NCBI GenBank assembly: GCA_947371865.1
Contig: CANBRH010000007.1
Location: 1 to 41,731, forward strand
DNA from: Actinomycetota bacterium
GTDB taxonomy: Bacteria > Actinomycetota > Actinomycetes > Nanopelagicales > Nanopelagicaceae
Length of the DNA: 41,731 nucleotides
Direction of reading: 5' to 3'
Shown: positions 16,638 through 25,247 of the stretch, piece by piece
Position numbering within the stretch: position 1 is the stretch's first letter
How the letters are laid out: each line of letters starts with the position of its first letter
Position numbers and translations under genes: made by a program
Notes under the pieces: generated by a model
Told to the model about the DNA's origin: nothing
Databases searched by the model: none
The model's input: the letters and a program-made list of their open reading frames with translations, nothing else

Positions 16638-17965
16638 GCGTTTTGCAAAAAAGTATTGAGAACTCGGACACCGAAGGTAAGACCTTCCAGCGGAACGCGC
16701 TCATCAACGCCATGAAAGAGTGCGAAGAAATCTAAATCTGCGGGCAGTCTCACCGGACTAAACCCATAACCGACAATTCCGAGTGCCGATAACGCCTTAT
16801 TATCAGTTCCACCGCTCATTAGATAAGGAACCGGAATGCCTTCAGGATCTTCGCTCTGAATGGCCGCCGACATCGCATCAACGAGCGGTCCAGCAAAATC
16901 AACTTCGAGGGCTACATCGCGCACCAAGAGTTCAATTTCAATGTCAGGTCCGGCAAGCTCACGAATAGTGCTGGCCAGTTGATCCTCGAACTCTGGCAAG
17001 AATCTTCCATCAACAACAGCGCTTGCGCTTTGGGGAATGACATTCGCTTTGTATCCGGCTTCCAACATTGTGGGATTGGCGGTGTTTTGAATCGTTGCCC
17101 CTATCATGCGGGCGGCTCCTCCGATGTGACGAAGTAACGGGCGAACGTTGGTTGGGTCGTATGGTTCTCCCACTAGTTCGGCTATTTTGCGAAAGAGTTT
17201 TCCGCCAGTCTTGGTTTCTAGTTGGGGCCACTCGTATGAACCGATGCGCGCGATGGCCGCACTAAGACGTGTAACCGCGTTGGACTTATTGATAAATGAG
17301 CCATGGCCGGCTTCACCTTTGGCGGTGAGCTTTAACCATTGGATGCCCTTTTGCGCGCCTTCAATTAAATAGAGCCTGTGTCCGCCAGTAATAGTTACGG
17401 AAAATCCGCCCACCTCTGAAACTGCCTCTGTATAACCGTCGAAGATCTCTGGACGATTATTGACCAACCAGTGAGATCCGAACACGCTTCCCGCTTCTTC
17501 GTCCGCAAAGAAGACAAGAAGAATGTTGCGCGTGGGGACATAACCTGCTCGCGCCCAGGCGCGTACCGTCGCAAGGATCATGGCGTTCATATCTTTCATA
17601 TCTACGGCGCCACGTCCCCAAATGAATCCGTCTTTGATTAATCCGGAGAATGGGTCAACGCTCCAGTCATCTGGATTTGCTGGGACAACATCAAGATGAC
17701 CATGGACGACTAAACCCGGTCGCTCCGGATTTCTACCTCTCACGGTGGCCACGACATTGAAGCGATTCGGAGCGGTTTCGATTAATTCCGAGGTGATACC
17801 GACTTCAGTTAATTGCGCTGCAACATATTCAGCCATCGCCCTTTCATCTCCTTTACCCTCGCCGTAGTTGACGCTAGGGATTCGGATCATCTCTTGGCAG
17901 AGGCGGATACAGTCGGCCTCAAGAGCTTGGATATCGATGATTGGGCCTGAATTCGTTGTGGTCAT
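16634..17965 (-). CDS. M20 family metallopeptidase (ArgE/DapE/ACY1-like)
   Basis: Zinc-dependent amidohydrolase or dipeptidase of 443 residues, corresponding in position to M. tuberculosis Rv2141c. Metal-site motifs are HGHLDVVP (H90 ligand, D92), GRGAVDMKD (D122), and ADEEAGS (E156 base, E157 ligand). A dimerisation domain runs from about 205 to 320 (KGEAGHGS inside). The true substrate (peptides or N-acyl amino acids) cannot be read. Upstream lies a tRNA-Leu gene on the other strand. No clear ribosome site or TANNNT hexamer precedes this start. Confidence 0.88.
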   Translation of the reverse strand: MTTTNSGPIIDIQALEADCIRLCQEMIRIPSVNYGEGKGDERAMAEYVAAQLTEVGITSELIETAPNRFNVVATVRGRNPERPGLVVHGHLDVVPANPDDWSVDPFSGLIKDGFIWGRGAVDMKDMNAMILATVRAWARAGYVPTRNILLVFFADEEAGSVFGSHWLVNNRPEIFDGYTEAVSEVGGFSVTITGGHRLYLIEGAQKGIQWLKLTAKGEAGHGSFINKSNAVTRLSAAIARIGSYEWPQLETKTGGKLFRKIAELVGEPYDPTNVRPLLRHIGGAARMIGATIQNTANPTMLEAGYKANVIPQSASAVVDGRFLPEFEDQLASTIRELAGPDIEIELLVRDVALEVDFAGPLVDAMSAAIQSEDPEGIPVPYLMSGGTDNKALSALGIVGYGFSPVRLPADLDFFALFHGVDERVPLEGLTFGVRVLNTFLQNA

Positions 17966-18030
17966 GGGCTTATCTTGCCGTAAGGGAGCATTGAACTTGG
18001 CGCTGTTTTCCCTGTTTGGCGTGGAATTGC

Positions 18031-18036
18031 TATCGT
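18031..18036 (+). promoter_or_regulatory. Possible -10 for the tRNA-Leu gene
   Basis: TATCGT about 46 bases before the mature tRNA 5' end would give a leader of roughly 39 bases. The -35 region is poor, so this is tentative. Confidence 0.3.
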
Positions 18037-18081
18037 GTCCCCTTGCCGTACTCCTTGGCCATCTGGCTAGAGAGAGGCGAT

Positions 18082-18165
18082 GTCCGGGTGGCGGAATTGG
18101 CAGACGCGCTAGCTTGAGGTGCTAGTGCCCGAAAGGGCTTGAGGGTTCAACTCCCTTCTCGGACA
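18082..18165 (+). tRNA. tRNA-Leu (anticodon GAG)
   Basis: An 84-base class II tRNA folds by hand: acceptor GTCCGGG pairs with CTCGGAC, the anticodon stem is CTAGC/GCTAG with loop TTGAGGT, and the anticodon GAG is at 18116-18118. The variable arm is GCCC-GAAA-GGGC. The T arm has loop TTCAACT. The discriminator is A, correct for leucine. The 3' CCA is not encoded (the genome reads CAA after the discriminator), so a CCA-adding enzyme is needed. No terminator is visible; the beta-propeller gene starts 31 bases later. Confidence 0.97.
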
Positions 18166-18196
18166 CAAAACTGCAAAACCTATTGAGAGGCCAATG

Positions 18197-19315
18197 ATGA
18201 GCCTTCGAGCCTCTACCAGGGCACTGCTCCTGTTCTCCGTTATATCCATGGTTTTGACTACTGGCGTAAACGCCCCATCGGTCCAGGCCGAGACTGTTGG
18301 GTCTGCACCTTTGATTGCGAATACGACCATGACATTGGTCAAGACCATCCAGGGGCAGATAACTCCGAAATCGATCCGCTCATCCGGATCGGGTTTGGTC
18401 AGCGCCCAGAACATGATGTATCGACACTCGGTAACTATCTATAACGCCGCCTCCATGAAACTGGAAAGTACGATATCTGATCGAATCAAGCTTTCAGACT
18501 TTGGCTATGCGAAGTATGCGGGTACCTATCAAGGGGCTCCCGTCGAAGGGGCTTTTTCACCAGACGGTAATTACCTCTATGTCACGAACTATGCAATGTA
18601 TGGTTTAGGTTTTGATCATGAGGGGCATGACGATTGCAAGGCCACGAATCCATATGACAAAAGCTTTCTTTATCGAATCAATCTAGCAACTCGCGCCATT
18701 GACGCAGTCTTTCCAGTCGGAAAAGTTCCAAAGGTAGTTCAGGTCACGCCTGACAATAGATTTCTCTTGGTTACCAATTGGTGCTCTTACGACCTGACCA
18801 TAATTTCGGTCGAGACCGGAAAAACTGTTAAAAGGATTTACATTGGGGCATATCCGCGCGGGATTGTCGTAACCAAAGATTCAAAGTATGCCTTTGTGGC
18901 ACATATGGGTGGCAACACAGTTAATCGCATCAAACTTTCCGATTTCACCGTAATGAAAATTTATATCGGCTCTAACCCACGCGCACTTGTACTTTCTCCA
19001 GATGAAAGCACCATCTATGCCACTCTGAATCTTTCTGGAAAAGTTGTCGCGCTCGATTTAGCCACCAGGAAAATTGTCCACAGCATCACGACCGGCAAAG
19101 CGACACGAAGTCTAGATATTTCCACAGATGGAACTGCTCTCTTCGTCGTTAATTTCGGAAGTGCCACTATGTCCAAGATCCGAACTTCAGATTTCAAGGT
19201 GACGCAGACGATAAAAGTGTGTACCCAACCCATCGGCATTACCTACGAAGCAACTCAGAATCGCACCTGGGTAGCCTGCTATCTCGGCTCAATTAAAGTC
19301 TTTGACAACAAATAG
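18197..19315 (+). CDS. Secreted YVTN/YncE-like beta-propeller protein
   Basis: About 372 residues with an N-terminal Sec signal peptide (hydrophobic run LLLFSVISMVLTTGV, likely cleavage after VQAE) and then repeated beta-propeller blades. Blades contain variants of SPDGNYLYVTN, TPDNRFLLVTN, TKDSKYAFVAH, SPDESTIYATL and STDGTALFVVN, each near 42 residues apart. Such propellers are exported or wall-associated, often with binding roles, and no catalytic residues can be named. The second of two adjacent ATGs is chosen since GAGAGG lies 6 bases before it. It follows the tRNA-Leu gene without a terminator, and thymidine kinase comes 25 bases after it. Confidence 0.8.
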   Translation: MSLRASTRALLLFSVISMVLTTGVNAPSVQAETVGSAPLIANTTMTLVKTIQGQITPKSIRSSGSGLVSAQNMMYRHSVTIYNAASMKLESTISDRIKLSDFGYAKYAGTYQGAPVEGAFSPDGNYLYVTNYAMYGLGFDHEGHDDCKATNPYDKSFLYRINLATRAIDAVFPVGKVPKVVQVTPDNRFLLVTNWCSYDLTIISVETGKTVKRIYIGAYPRGIVVTKDSKYAFVAHMGGNTVNRIKLSDFTVMKIYIGSNPRALVLSPDESTIYATLNLSGKVVALDLATRKIVHSITTGKATRSLDISTDGTALFVVNFGSATMSKIRTSDFKVTQTIKVCTQPIGITYEATQNRTWVACYLGSIKVFDNK

Positions 19316-19340
19316 CTAGCGCTTATGGCAGGATGAGAAT

Positions 19341-20000
19341 ATGGCTGAGTTGATCTATTACTGCGGAACAATGGACAGTGGCAAATCCACTTTGGCCTTG
19401 CAAACAGCCCACAACCATCAGAGCCGCGGACGGACCGGACTTATCTTCACTAACAGGGACCGGGCTGGACGAGGGCGAATAAGCTCGCGACTTGGCCTAC
19501 AGAGTTTGGCAATTGAAGTTGATTCAGATCTTGATCTGCACAAATATGTAGTTGAAAAGTTATCCAATGGGCAGAGAATCGATTTTGTTATCTGTGATGA
19601 AGCCCAGTTCTACACCTCATCTCAAATTGAAGAATTAGCCCGGATTGTCGACGGATTAAGCATCGATGTCTTCGCTTTTGGCATCCTCACAGATTTTCGC
19701 ACCGCTCTCTTTCCTGGTTCAGCACGGTTAGTTGAACTTGCGGATCGCGTTCAGACCCTTCAAGTAGAAGCTCTCTGTTGGTGTGGAGCCCGCGCCACAC
19801 ATAATGCTCGCACCATGGGAGGCACGATGGTGACGGAAGGCGCACAGGTAGTGGTTGGAGATGTTGCTTCCGAGGAGGAAGTTGGATATGAAGTTCTGTG
19901 TCGCCGACACCACATGCGCCGTGTAACATCGCGCGCATCAAAGAGCGCCGGCTTCGAGCCGCTACCTTTCATCTCGCAAGAAAACGATTCAGGAAAGTGA
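19341..20000 (+). CDS. tdk: Thymidine kinase (TK1-like)
   Basis: Salvage enzyme phosphorylating thymidine with ATP, 219 residues. The P-loop GTMDSGKST is at 9-17, the catalytic base E87 is in CDEAQF (85-90), and zinc ligands are C146, C148, C187 and probably H190. The lasso region with GTMVTEGAQVVVGD (161-174) precedes the last zinc pair. AGGA lies 7 bases before the ATG. It sits in a plus-strand run with the propeller gene and an alcohol dehydrogenase. A salvage kinase next to de novo pyrimidine genes elsewhere in the window shows that both routes exist. Confidence 0.93.
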   Translation: MAELIYYCGTMDSGKSTLALQTAHNHQSRGRTGLIFTNRDRAGRGRISSRLGLQSLAIEVDSDLDLHKYVVEKLSNGQRIDFVICDEAQFYTSSQIEELARIVDGLSIDVFAFGILTDFRTALFPGSARLVELADRVQTLQVEALCWCGARATHNARTMGGTMVTEGAQVVVGDVASEEEVGYEVLCRRHHMRRVTSRASKSAGFEPLPFISQENDSGK

Positions 20001-20007
20001 GCATTTC

Positions 20008-21048
20008 ATGCAGTCACGTGGTTACGCAGTTCTCGCAGCAAAAGCGGATTTAGTCCCCTACCAATTCGAGCGTCGTGAATTAGGTGACCAAGATGTCGCT
20101 TTCGACATAGCTTTTTCGGGCATTTGCCATTCAGATATCCATCAGGCTCGTGAAGAATGGGGCTCAGCGCTCTTTCCAATGGTTCCTGGTCATGAAATTG
20201 TTGGAAAGGTAACAGCAGTCGGTTCTGCAGTATCCAAGTTCCAAATCGGCGACACCATTGGAGTCGGAGTCTTCATTGATTCGTGCCGCGAATGTGATTA
20301 CTGCAAACAGGGATTGCAGCAATATTGCGCTCAAGGAATGACCGGTACCTACAACGGATATGAGCGCGATGGAAAGACCATTGCTTTTGGCGGTTACTCG
20401 GATAACTACGTTATTAATCAAAATTATGCCGTAAAGGTTCCGACCAATCTAGAGCTCTCTGGTGTGGCGCCTCTCATGTGCGCAGGCATCACGCTGTATT
20501 CGCCTTTGAAACATTGGAACGCTGGACCAGGCAAGCGCGTTGGAATTATCGGGCTCGGAGGGTTAGGGCACATGGGGCTTAAATTCGCTAAAGCTCTGGG
20601 GGCTCACACCACTGTTTTTTCCCACTCTCCACAGAAGGAAGCCGATGCCAAGGCGATGGGCGCGGATGATTTTGTGGTGACCAAGGATCCAGCTAATCTC
20701 AAAGCGCTAGCCTCAAGTTTTGATCTGATTCTCAATACCGTATCAGCCGATTTAAATATCGAGTTGTATTTGAATTTACTTAAAGTTGACGCAACATTGG
20801 TCGTCATCGGACTTCCAAGCAATCCCTATTCGGTTTCTGCCGGAACTCTTTTGAGTAAGCGCAGGTCTCTGGCAGGGTCCATGATCGGCGGGATTCCTGA
20901 ACTTCAAGAAATGATCGACTTTTGCGGAGAGCACAACATTCTTAGTGAAGTCGAGGTGATCTCAGCTGACTACATAAACCAAGCCTACGATCGAACCGTC
21001 GCCAGCGATGTTAAATACCGCTTTGTGATTGATGCTTCAACCTTCTAG
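20008..21048 (+). CDS. Zinc-dependent alcohol dehydrogenase (YahK/cinnamyl-alcohol type)
   Basis: Medium-chain dehydrogenase/reductase of 346 residues, expected to reduce aldehydes with NADPH. Catalytic zinc ligands are C40 in SGICHSD and H62-E63 in GHEIVG; structural zinc cysteines are C93, C96, C99 and C107. The Rossmann motif GLGGLGHMGLKFAKALG is near residue 177. Family comparison favours broad aldehyde reductases; the substrate is open. Seven bases separate it from thymidine kinase. Its stop overlaps that of the opposing DUF554 gene by four bases. Confidence 0.92.
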   Translation: MQSRGYAVLAAKADLVPYQFERRELGDQDVAFDIAFSGICHSDIHQAREEWGSALFPMVPGHEIVGKVTAVGSAVSKFQIGDTIGVGVFIDSCRECDYCKQGLQQYCAQGMTGTYNGYERDGKTIAFGGYSDNYVINQNYAVKVPTNLELSGVAPLMCAGITLYSPLKHWNAGPGKRVGIIGLGGLGHMGLKFAKALGAHTTVFSHSPQKEADAKAMGADDFVVTKDPANLKALASSFDLILNTVSADLNIELYLNLLKVDATLVVIGLPSNPYSVSAGTLLSKRRSLAGSMIGGIPELQEMIDFCGEHNILSEVEVISADYINQAYDRTVASDVKYRFVIDASTF

Positions 21049-21773
21049 AACTGGTGGGCAATAAGTGCAACTACCGGCGCGAAAAAGAGCGCCGGTACTA
21101 GATCTCCTACATGGATCATCTTTATTTCTAAAAGGCGGAATGAAATTCCAAGTAGCAATACCCCACCTACCGCGGTCATTGCTTGGACTTGATAGTCGGA
21201 TAGGACGTTACCCAAAGCAAATCCCAGACCAGTCCAAATGAATTGATAAACACCGACTGGCAAGGCCGAAGCGGCGACTCCCCAACCCAAAGTTGAAGCA
21301 AAAGCAATGGATGCAAAAAAGTCCAAAGTGCTTTTCAGTATCAGTTGCTCGTGACCATTTCCCATACCATCGCTGATACCTCCCAAAATCGCCAGAGGAC
21401 CGATCACGAAGAGAAGTGATGACGAGACAAAGCCCTCAACGAATTTTCCACGCCCTGAGCGGTTAAAACGTTGCTTGAGGCGTTCTCCGACCTGTTCCAA
21501 TTTTGCTTCAACTTTGAGCATGCTGCCTGATATTGCCCCCAAAAGAAGGGCTGCTAGGACGGTCAGCAAAGTCCATCCGCGAGGGACCTGAGACTTGAAT
21601 GCCTCATTCCACAGAGATCTCAAGGCATCTGCAGCGGCTACCGCAACTACAAATCCCAAAACATCCGTCACTAGATTTCGGGTGCGCTCTGGAAATTTTG
21701 CCCCAGCGAAGACGCCGATCGAGGAACCAATAAGAATTGCAAAGATATTTACAACAGTTCCGAGCCCAATCAT
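21045..21773 (-). CDS. DUF554 family integral membrane protein
   Basis: Conserved membrane protein of 242 residues with six or seven hydrophobic segments. The opening GLGTVVNIFAILIGSSIGVF and the internal GPLAILGGISDG are characteristic of DUF554 (YdfK/YqgA-like) proteins. These are suspected transporters with no established substrate. It is divergent from the YczE-like gene with 57 bases between starts and convergent with the alcohol dehydrogenase. A weak AAGGA ribosome-site-like stretch lies about 11 bases before the ATG. Confidence 0.85.
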   Translation of the reverse strand: MIGLGTVVNIFAILIGSSIGVFAGAKFPERTRNLVTDVLGFVVAVAAADALRSLWNEAFKSQVPRGWTLLTVLAALLLGAISGSMLKVEAKLEQVGERLKQRFNRSGRGKFVEGFVSSSLLFVIGPLAILGGISDGMGNGHEQLILKSTLDFFASIAFASTLGWGVAASALPVGVYQFIWTGLGFALGNVLSDYQVQAMTAVGGVLLLGISFRLLEIKMIHVGDLVPALFFAPVVALIAHQF

Positions 21774-21818
21774 TAACGCATCCGTCCTTAGTGCGGCGTT
21801 GTTCAGTGCGCCGTTGTA

Positions 21819-21824
21819 TAGACT
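21819..21824 (+). promoter_or_regulatory. Predicted -10 of leaderless yczE-like promoter
   Basis: TAGACT is 6 bases before the GTG at 21831, which supports that unusual start codon. Confidence 0.5.
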
Positions 21825-21830
21825 CTAACA

Positions 21831-22529
21831 GTGAGCCATTCCGCATCAAATTCTGTGGCCGACCGCATTGCCCACTTCCTTAGACCTGCTCGGACTATTC
21901 CGCGAACACCATGGACGGCATCGGGCAGATGGTCCTTAACAGGTAGTCGAGTGATGATTCTCTTCGCAGCGCTTGCGATTTTCGGGTTGGGCGATTCACT
22001 TCTCATTCAATCCCACATTGGCAACGCACCTTGGTCGGTCTTAGCACAAGGATTATCAAGGCACACGCCATTTTCGATCGGTGAATCAACCTTCATCATT
22101 AGTGCTGTGGTTCTTTTGTTCTGGTTTCCGCTCAAAGAAAGGCCGGGATTCGGCACTGTTTCAAACTTAGTCATTATCGCGGCTGCTATTCAGTTGGGTC
22201 TCTACATTTTTCCACCCTTAAATCACGTATTTGCACTTCAACTATTCTATGTATTTCTCGGTATCGCTTTGGTCGGTTTAGGAAGTGCTTTCTATATTAC
22301 GTGCGGCCTAGGTCCGGGACCGCGAGATGGCCTCATGACCGCACTTCATAAACGAACGGGCGTGCGGATTGGTCGAGTGCGTTTGGGTATTGAATTAAGC
22401 GCACTCATAATCGGTGGACTTTTAGGCGGGCGACTTGGACTAGGTACTGCCCTGTTTGCACTTCTCATAGGAAATTCCATCGCGCTTTCGCTCAATTTGG
22501 TGCACAAACTCTTTCCGATAAAAGACTGA
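21831..22529 (+). CDS. YczE/YyaS-like integral membrane protein
   Basis: Membrane protein of 232 residues with about five hydrophobic helices. It resembles the YczE/YyaS/YitT group through GLGDSLLIQSHIGNAPWSVLAQGLS and the CGLGPGPRDGLMTALHKRTG segment. Its transport substrate is unknown. It begins with GTG, supported by the TAGACT hexamer 6 bases upstream. The first 35 residues are hydrophilic. It is convergent with ung, one base apart. Confidence 0.82.
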   Translation: MSHSASNSVADRIAHFLRPARTIPRTPWTASGRWSLTGSRVMILFAALAIFGLGDSLLIQSHIGNAPWSVLAQGLSRHTPFSIGESTFIISAVVLLFWFPLKERPGFGTVSNLVIIAAAIQLGLYIFPPLNHVFALQLFYVFLGIALVGLGSAFYITCGLGPGPRDGLMTALHKRTGVRIGRVRLGIELSALIIGGLLGGRLGLGTALFALLIGNSIALSLNLVHKLFPIKD

Positions 22530-22530
22530 C

Positions 22531-23175
22531 TCACCCCCAGCGAATAGGCGCCTTCCCTAAGTCCAAAAGGCGCGAATTCACTTGCGAGAACGGTTTGCTA
22601 CCAAAGAAACCACGATAAGCAGAAAGTGGACTGGGATGTGCTGATAGGAAACGATCGGACTCGCTAAAATACGGAGCTAATTCCTCTGCTGATTTTCCCC
22701 ATAGAACTGCGATAACTCCTTGCTCAGCAAGTACTTCCACAATTCGATCGGTGATTCTTTGCCAACCTAAGTGAGCATGCGAATCTCGCACGTGGGCGGA
22801 GACGGTAAGTGCTCTGTTGAGGAGTACAACTCCTTGCTGTTGCCAATCCGAGAGATCGCCATTGGAACGTAACGGCTCCCCCATATCCGAATGTAGCTCT
22901 TTAAAGATATTCCTCAACGAGGCAGGTAGTGGAGATTCCGACTCTGGGATAGAAAAAGAGAGCCCCATGGCGTAGGCCGGATTGGGATAAGGGTCTTGGC
23001 CGACTATAAGAACGCGAGACTGGTATTTATCGGAGAGAGCTCGAAATATGGCAGAGCGAGCAGGCAAATATCCGTTTTGATTTTTAAGTTTATCGTCGAT
23101 CAGATCGATATCTTCTCTAAGGCTTGCCAAATGAACTTGCCACTGTGGAGAAAGAAGATCAAAGAGAAGAGCCAT
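22531..23175 (-). CDS. ung: Uracil-DNA glycosylase (family 1)
   Basis: Removes uracil from DNA in base-excision repair. The 214 residues carry motif A GQDPYPN (59-65, D61 activates water), GLSFS for uracil stacking, LLNRALTV (118-125) and motif B HPSPLS (180-185, H180). The proline after GQDPY instead of histidine is normal for actinobacterial Ung. Its start follows the ABC ATPase stop by three bases, so it is probably co-transcribed with that gene. Confidence 0.96.
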   Translation of the reverse strand: MALLFDLLSPQWQVHLASLREDIDLIDDKLKNQNGYLPARSAIFRALSDKYQSRVLIVGQDPYPNPAYAMGLSFSIPESESPLPASLRNIFKELHSDMGEPLRSNGDLSDWQQQGVVLLNRALTVSAHVRDSHAHLGWQRITDRIVEVLAEQGVIAVLWGKSAEELAPYFSESDRFLSAHPSPLSAYRGFFGSKPFSQVNSRLLDLGKAPIRWG

Positions 23176-23178
23176 GAG

Positions 23179-23961
23179 TTAGCGGGCTTTAGCGAAGAAA
23201 CGACCCGCCTCTTGATGCACCGTGATAGGCAATCCGTAGGCAAGGCTCAAATTCTCATCTGTCAGCACCGTAGATATTGGCCCAACAGAAACTACTTTTC
23301 CGTGGCTCAGCAAAAGTGCGTGTGTGGTGCCGAGCGGAATCTCTTCAATGTGGTGGGTGACAATCAGTGTGGCTGGTGACGTGGAGTCGGAGGCTAGAAG
23401 GTCCAGGCGCTTGAGAAGATCTTCTCTACCACCTAAATCCAGCCCCGCTGCTGGTTCATCTAAAAGCATGACCTCGGGATTAGGCATCATGGCTCGCGCG
23501 ATCAGCACACGCTTCTTCTCACCTTCGCTGAGTGTTCCAAAGAGACGATCGCCAAGGGATCGAACCCCCAATGTGGTGAGTAAAGCCAGCGCTCGGGATT
23601 CATCCCATAAGTCGTAACTCTCATTCCAGCGACCAACAACTGCGTAAGCTGCGGTGAGAACCACATCAAGGACTTTCTCAGAATATGGAATCTCTTCTAC
23701 CAGTTGATTGGTGACCAAACCAATCCGAGTTCGAAGTTCGAAGACATCGACTTTGCCAAGTCTCTCTCCCAGTATTTCAGCTTCACCTTTACTGGGGTGA
23801 ATTGTGGTGGCAAGTATGTGGAAGAGGGTCGATTTGCCTGCTCCATTTGGCCCCAGAATCACCCAGCGTTCCCCGGCCCCAACATCCCAAATCAAAGGTC
23901 CCAATATTTCTTTGCCGTCGCGAATGACCGAAACGTCTCGGAGCGAGATCACAGTGCTCAT
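23179..23961 (-). CDS. ABC transporter ATP-binding protein
   Basis: Single ABC ATPase of 260 residues from the ATG at 23961. Walker A is GPNGAGKST (37-45), the signature is LSEGEKKR, Walker B is EVMLLDEPAAGLD, and the switch histidine is in VTHH. No permease is adjacent, so its partner is elsewhere or it acts alone; the similarity to ModF/YfmF-like single ATPases is only general. The 23961 start has TATCTT 8 bases upstream; an in-frame ATG 9 bases earlier is less likely. It is divergent from serB. Confidence 0.85.
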   Translation of the reverse strand: MSTVISLRDVSVIRDGKEILGPLIWDVGAGERWVILGPNGAGKSTLFHILATTIHPSKGEAEILGERLGKVDVFELRTRIGLVTNQLVEEIPYSEKVLDVVLTAAYAVVGRWNESYDLWDESRALALLTTLGVRSLGDRLFGTLSEGEKKRVLIARAMMPNPEVMLLDEPAAGLDLGGREDLLKRLDLLASDSTSPATLIVTHHIEEIPLGTTHALLLSHGKVVSVGPISTVLTDENLSLAYGLPITVHQEAGRFFAKAR

Positions 23962-23969
23962 GGGGAGCA

Positions 23970-23975
23970 AAGATA
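23970..23975 (-). promoter_or_regulatory. Predicted -10 of leaderless ABC ATPase promoter
   Basis: TATCTT is 8 bases before the ATG at 23961. The opposing serB -10 begins 24 bases away. Confidence 0.45.
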
Positions 23976-23998
23976 CCCGTCTTAGTGTGTGAGCGCGC

Positions 23999-24004
23999 TA
24001 ATCT
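23999..24004 (+). promoter_or_regulatory. Predicted -10 of leaderless serB promoter
   Basis: TAATCT is 7 bases before the GTG at 24012. It favours this start over a GTG at 23985. Confidence 0.5.
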
Positions 24005-24011
24005 TCGGCCT

Positions 24012-25241
24012 GTGAGCCCAACTGAGGAACCAAGGACTGCATTCACGGGACTGATCCTGCTATCAGGGATCGACAAACCTGGAGTTACCGAAGGGCTCTT
24101 TGCTGCCTTGTCCCCCTTCGCTGTGACCATTCAAGATCTAGAGCAAGTGGTGATTAGAGGTCGTCTCATACTCACGGCTCTGATTACGCTGGACCCGGCG
24201 CATGCTCCAGCCATCGAAGCGGATATCACCAGTTTCTCCGAGAGCGCCGATCTCGATTTTGCCATTGATTACGTTGATATTTCCATAACCAATGCATCTG
24301 AGAGGCGAAGTTCTCTCCACGTTGTGCTTCTCGCGCCGACTCTCTTGCCGACCGCTCTTGCGGCAGTGGCTGGAGAAATTGCTCACGCCGGCGGAAACAT
24401 CGATCGAATTCGCCGTACGGCTTCCTTTCCTTTGACAGCGATCGAATTCGATATTTCAGTTCCAATTTCCGAAGAGATCGATCTGGTCCTAAGCGATCTG
24501 CGCAGAGTTTTAGCGCGCGTAGCAATCGAAAATTCGGTGGATCTGGCTGTGGAAATGGGCGGCCTCACTCGCCGGGCGAAACGTGTGGTCATGTTGGATA
24601 TGGACTCAACCCTCATCCAGCAAGAAGTCATCGATTTGTTGGCGGCGAAGGCCGGAGTGGAAGATGAAGTGACAACGATTACTGCTTCAGCCATGGCCGG
24701 AAATTTAGATTTTAGTGAATCCCTAAAGGCGCGCGTCAAACTTCTTGCAGGACTTGACGCTCAGGCACTTACTGAAGTCGCTCAGGAAATTGTGCTGACG
24801 CCCGGAGCTCGGACACTCATCCGAACATTGCATCGACTTGGGCATAAAGTAGGGGTCGTTTCTGGCGGATTTATAAATGTCATCGAGCCACTTCTTCAAG
24901 ATTTGCAGGTTGATTTTTACCGAGCAAACTCCTTGGAGATATTGGATGGGAAATTAACCGGATTTGTTTCTTCAGAAATCATCGATCGCGCAGCTAAAGC
25001 CGTGGCACTTCGTGAGTTCGCTACCAACGAGGGTGTGCAGCTATCGCAGACGATCGCAATTGGCGATGGGGCTAACGACCTGGACATGATAGAAATGGCT
25101 GGAATGGGGATCGCATTTAACGCCAAACCCACAGTCATGGCAGCCGCAGATAGTTCGTTGAATACGCCGTATTTAGATTCAGTTCTTTATCTGATGGGTA
25201 TTACCCGAGAAGAAATCGAGTGGGCCGACGAGAAAATTTAG
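24012..25241 (+). CDS. serB: Phosphoserine phosphatase SerB with two ACT domains
   Basis: Last step of serine synthesis, hydrolysing phosphoserine. The 409 residues hold two N-terminal ACT-like domains (about 5-85 and 95-170; first with GIDKPGVTEGLF), which likely sense amino acids as in M. tuberculosis SerB2. The HAD core follows: MLDMDSTLIQQE (nucleophile D196, acid D198), SGGF, and GDGANDLDM. Length fits the two-ACT type. The GTG at 24012 is preferred over the GTG at 23985 because of the -10 spacing. Its end is 6 bases from the opposing hisG end. Confidence 0.94.
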   Translation: MSPTEEPRTAFTGLILLSGIDKPGVTEGLFAALSPFAVTIQDLEQVVIRGRLILTALITLDPAHAPAIEADITSFSESADLDFAIDYVDISITNASERRSSLHVVLLAPTLLPTALAAVAGEIAHAGGNIDRIRRTASFPLTAIEFDISVPISEEIDLVLSDLRRVLARVAIENSVDLAVEMGGLTRRAKRVVMLDMDSTLIQQEVIDLLAAKAGVEDEVTTITASAMAGNLDFSESLKARVKLLAGLDAQALTEVAQEIVLTPGARTLIRTLHRLGHKVGVVSGGFINVIEPLLQDLQVDFYRANSLEILDGKLTGFVSSEIIDRAAKAVALREFATNEGVQLSQTIAIGDGANDLDMIEMAGMGIAFNAKPTVMAAADSSLNTPYLDSVLYLMGITREEIEWADEKI

Positions 25242-25247
25242 GTTCCC

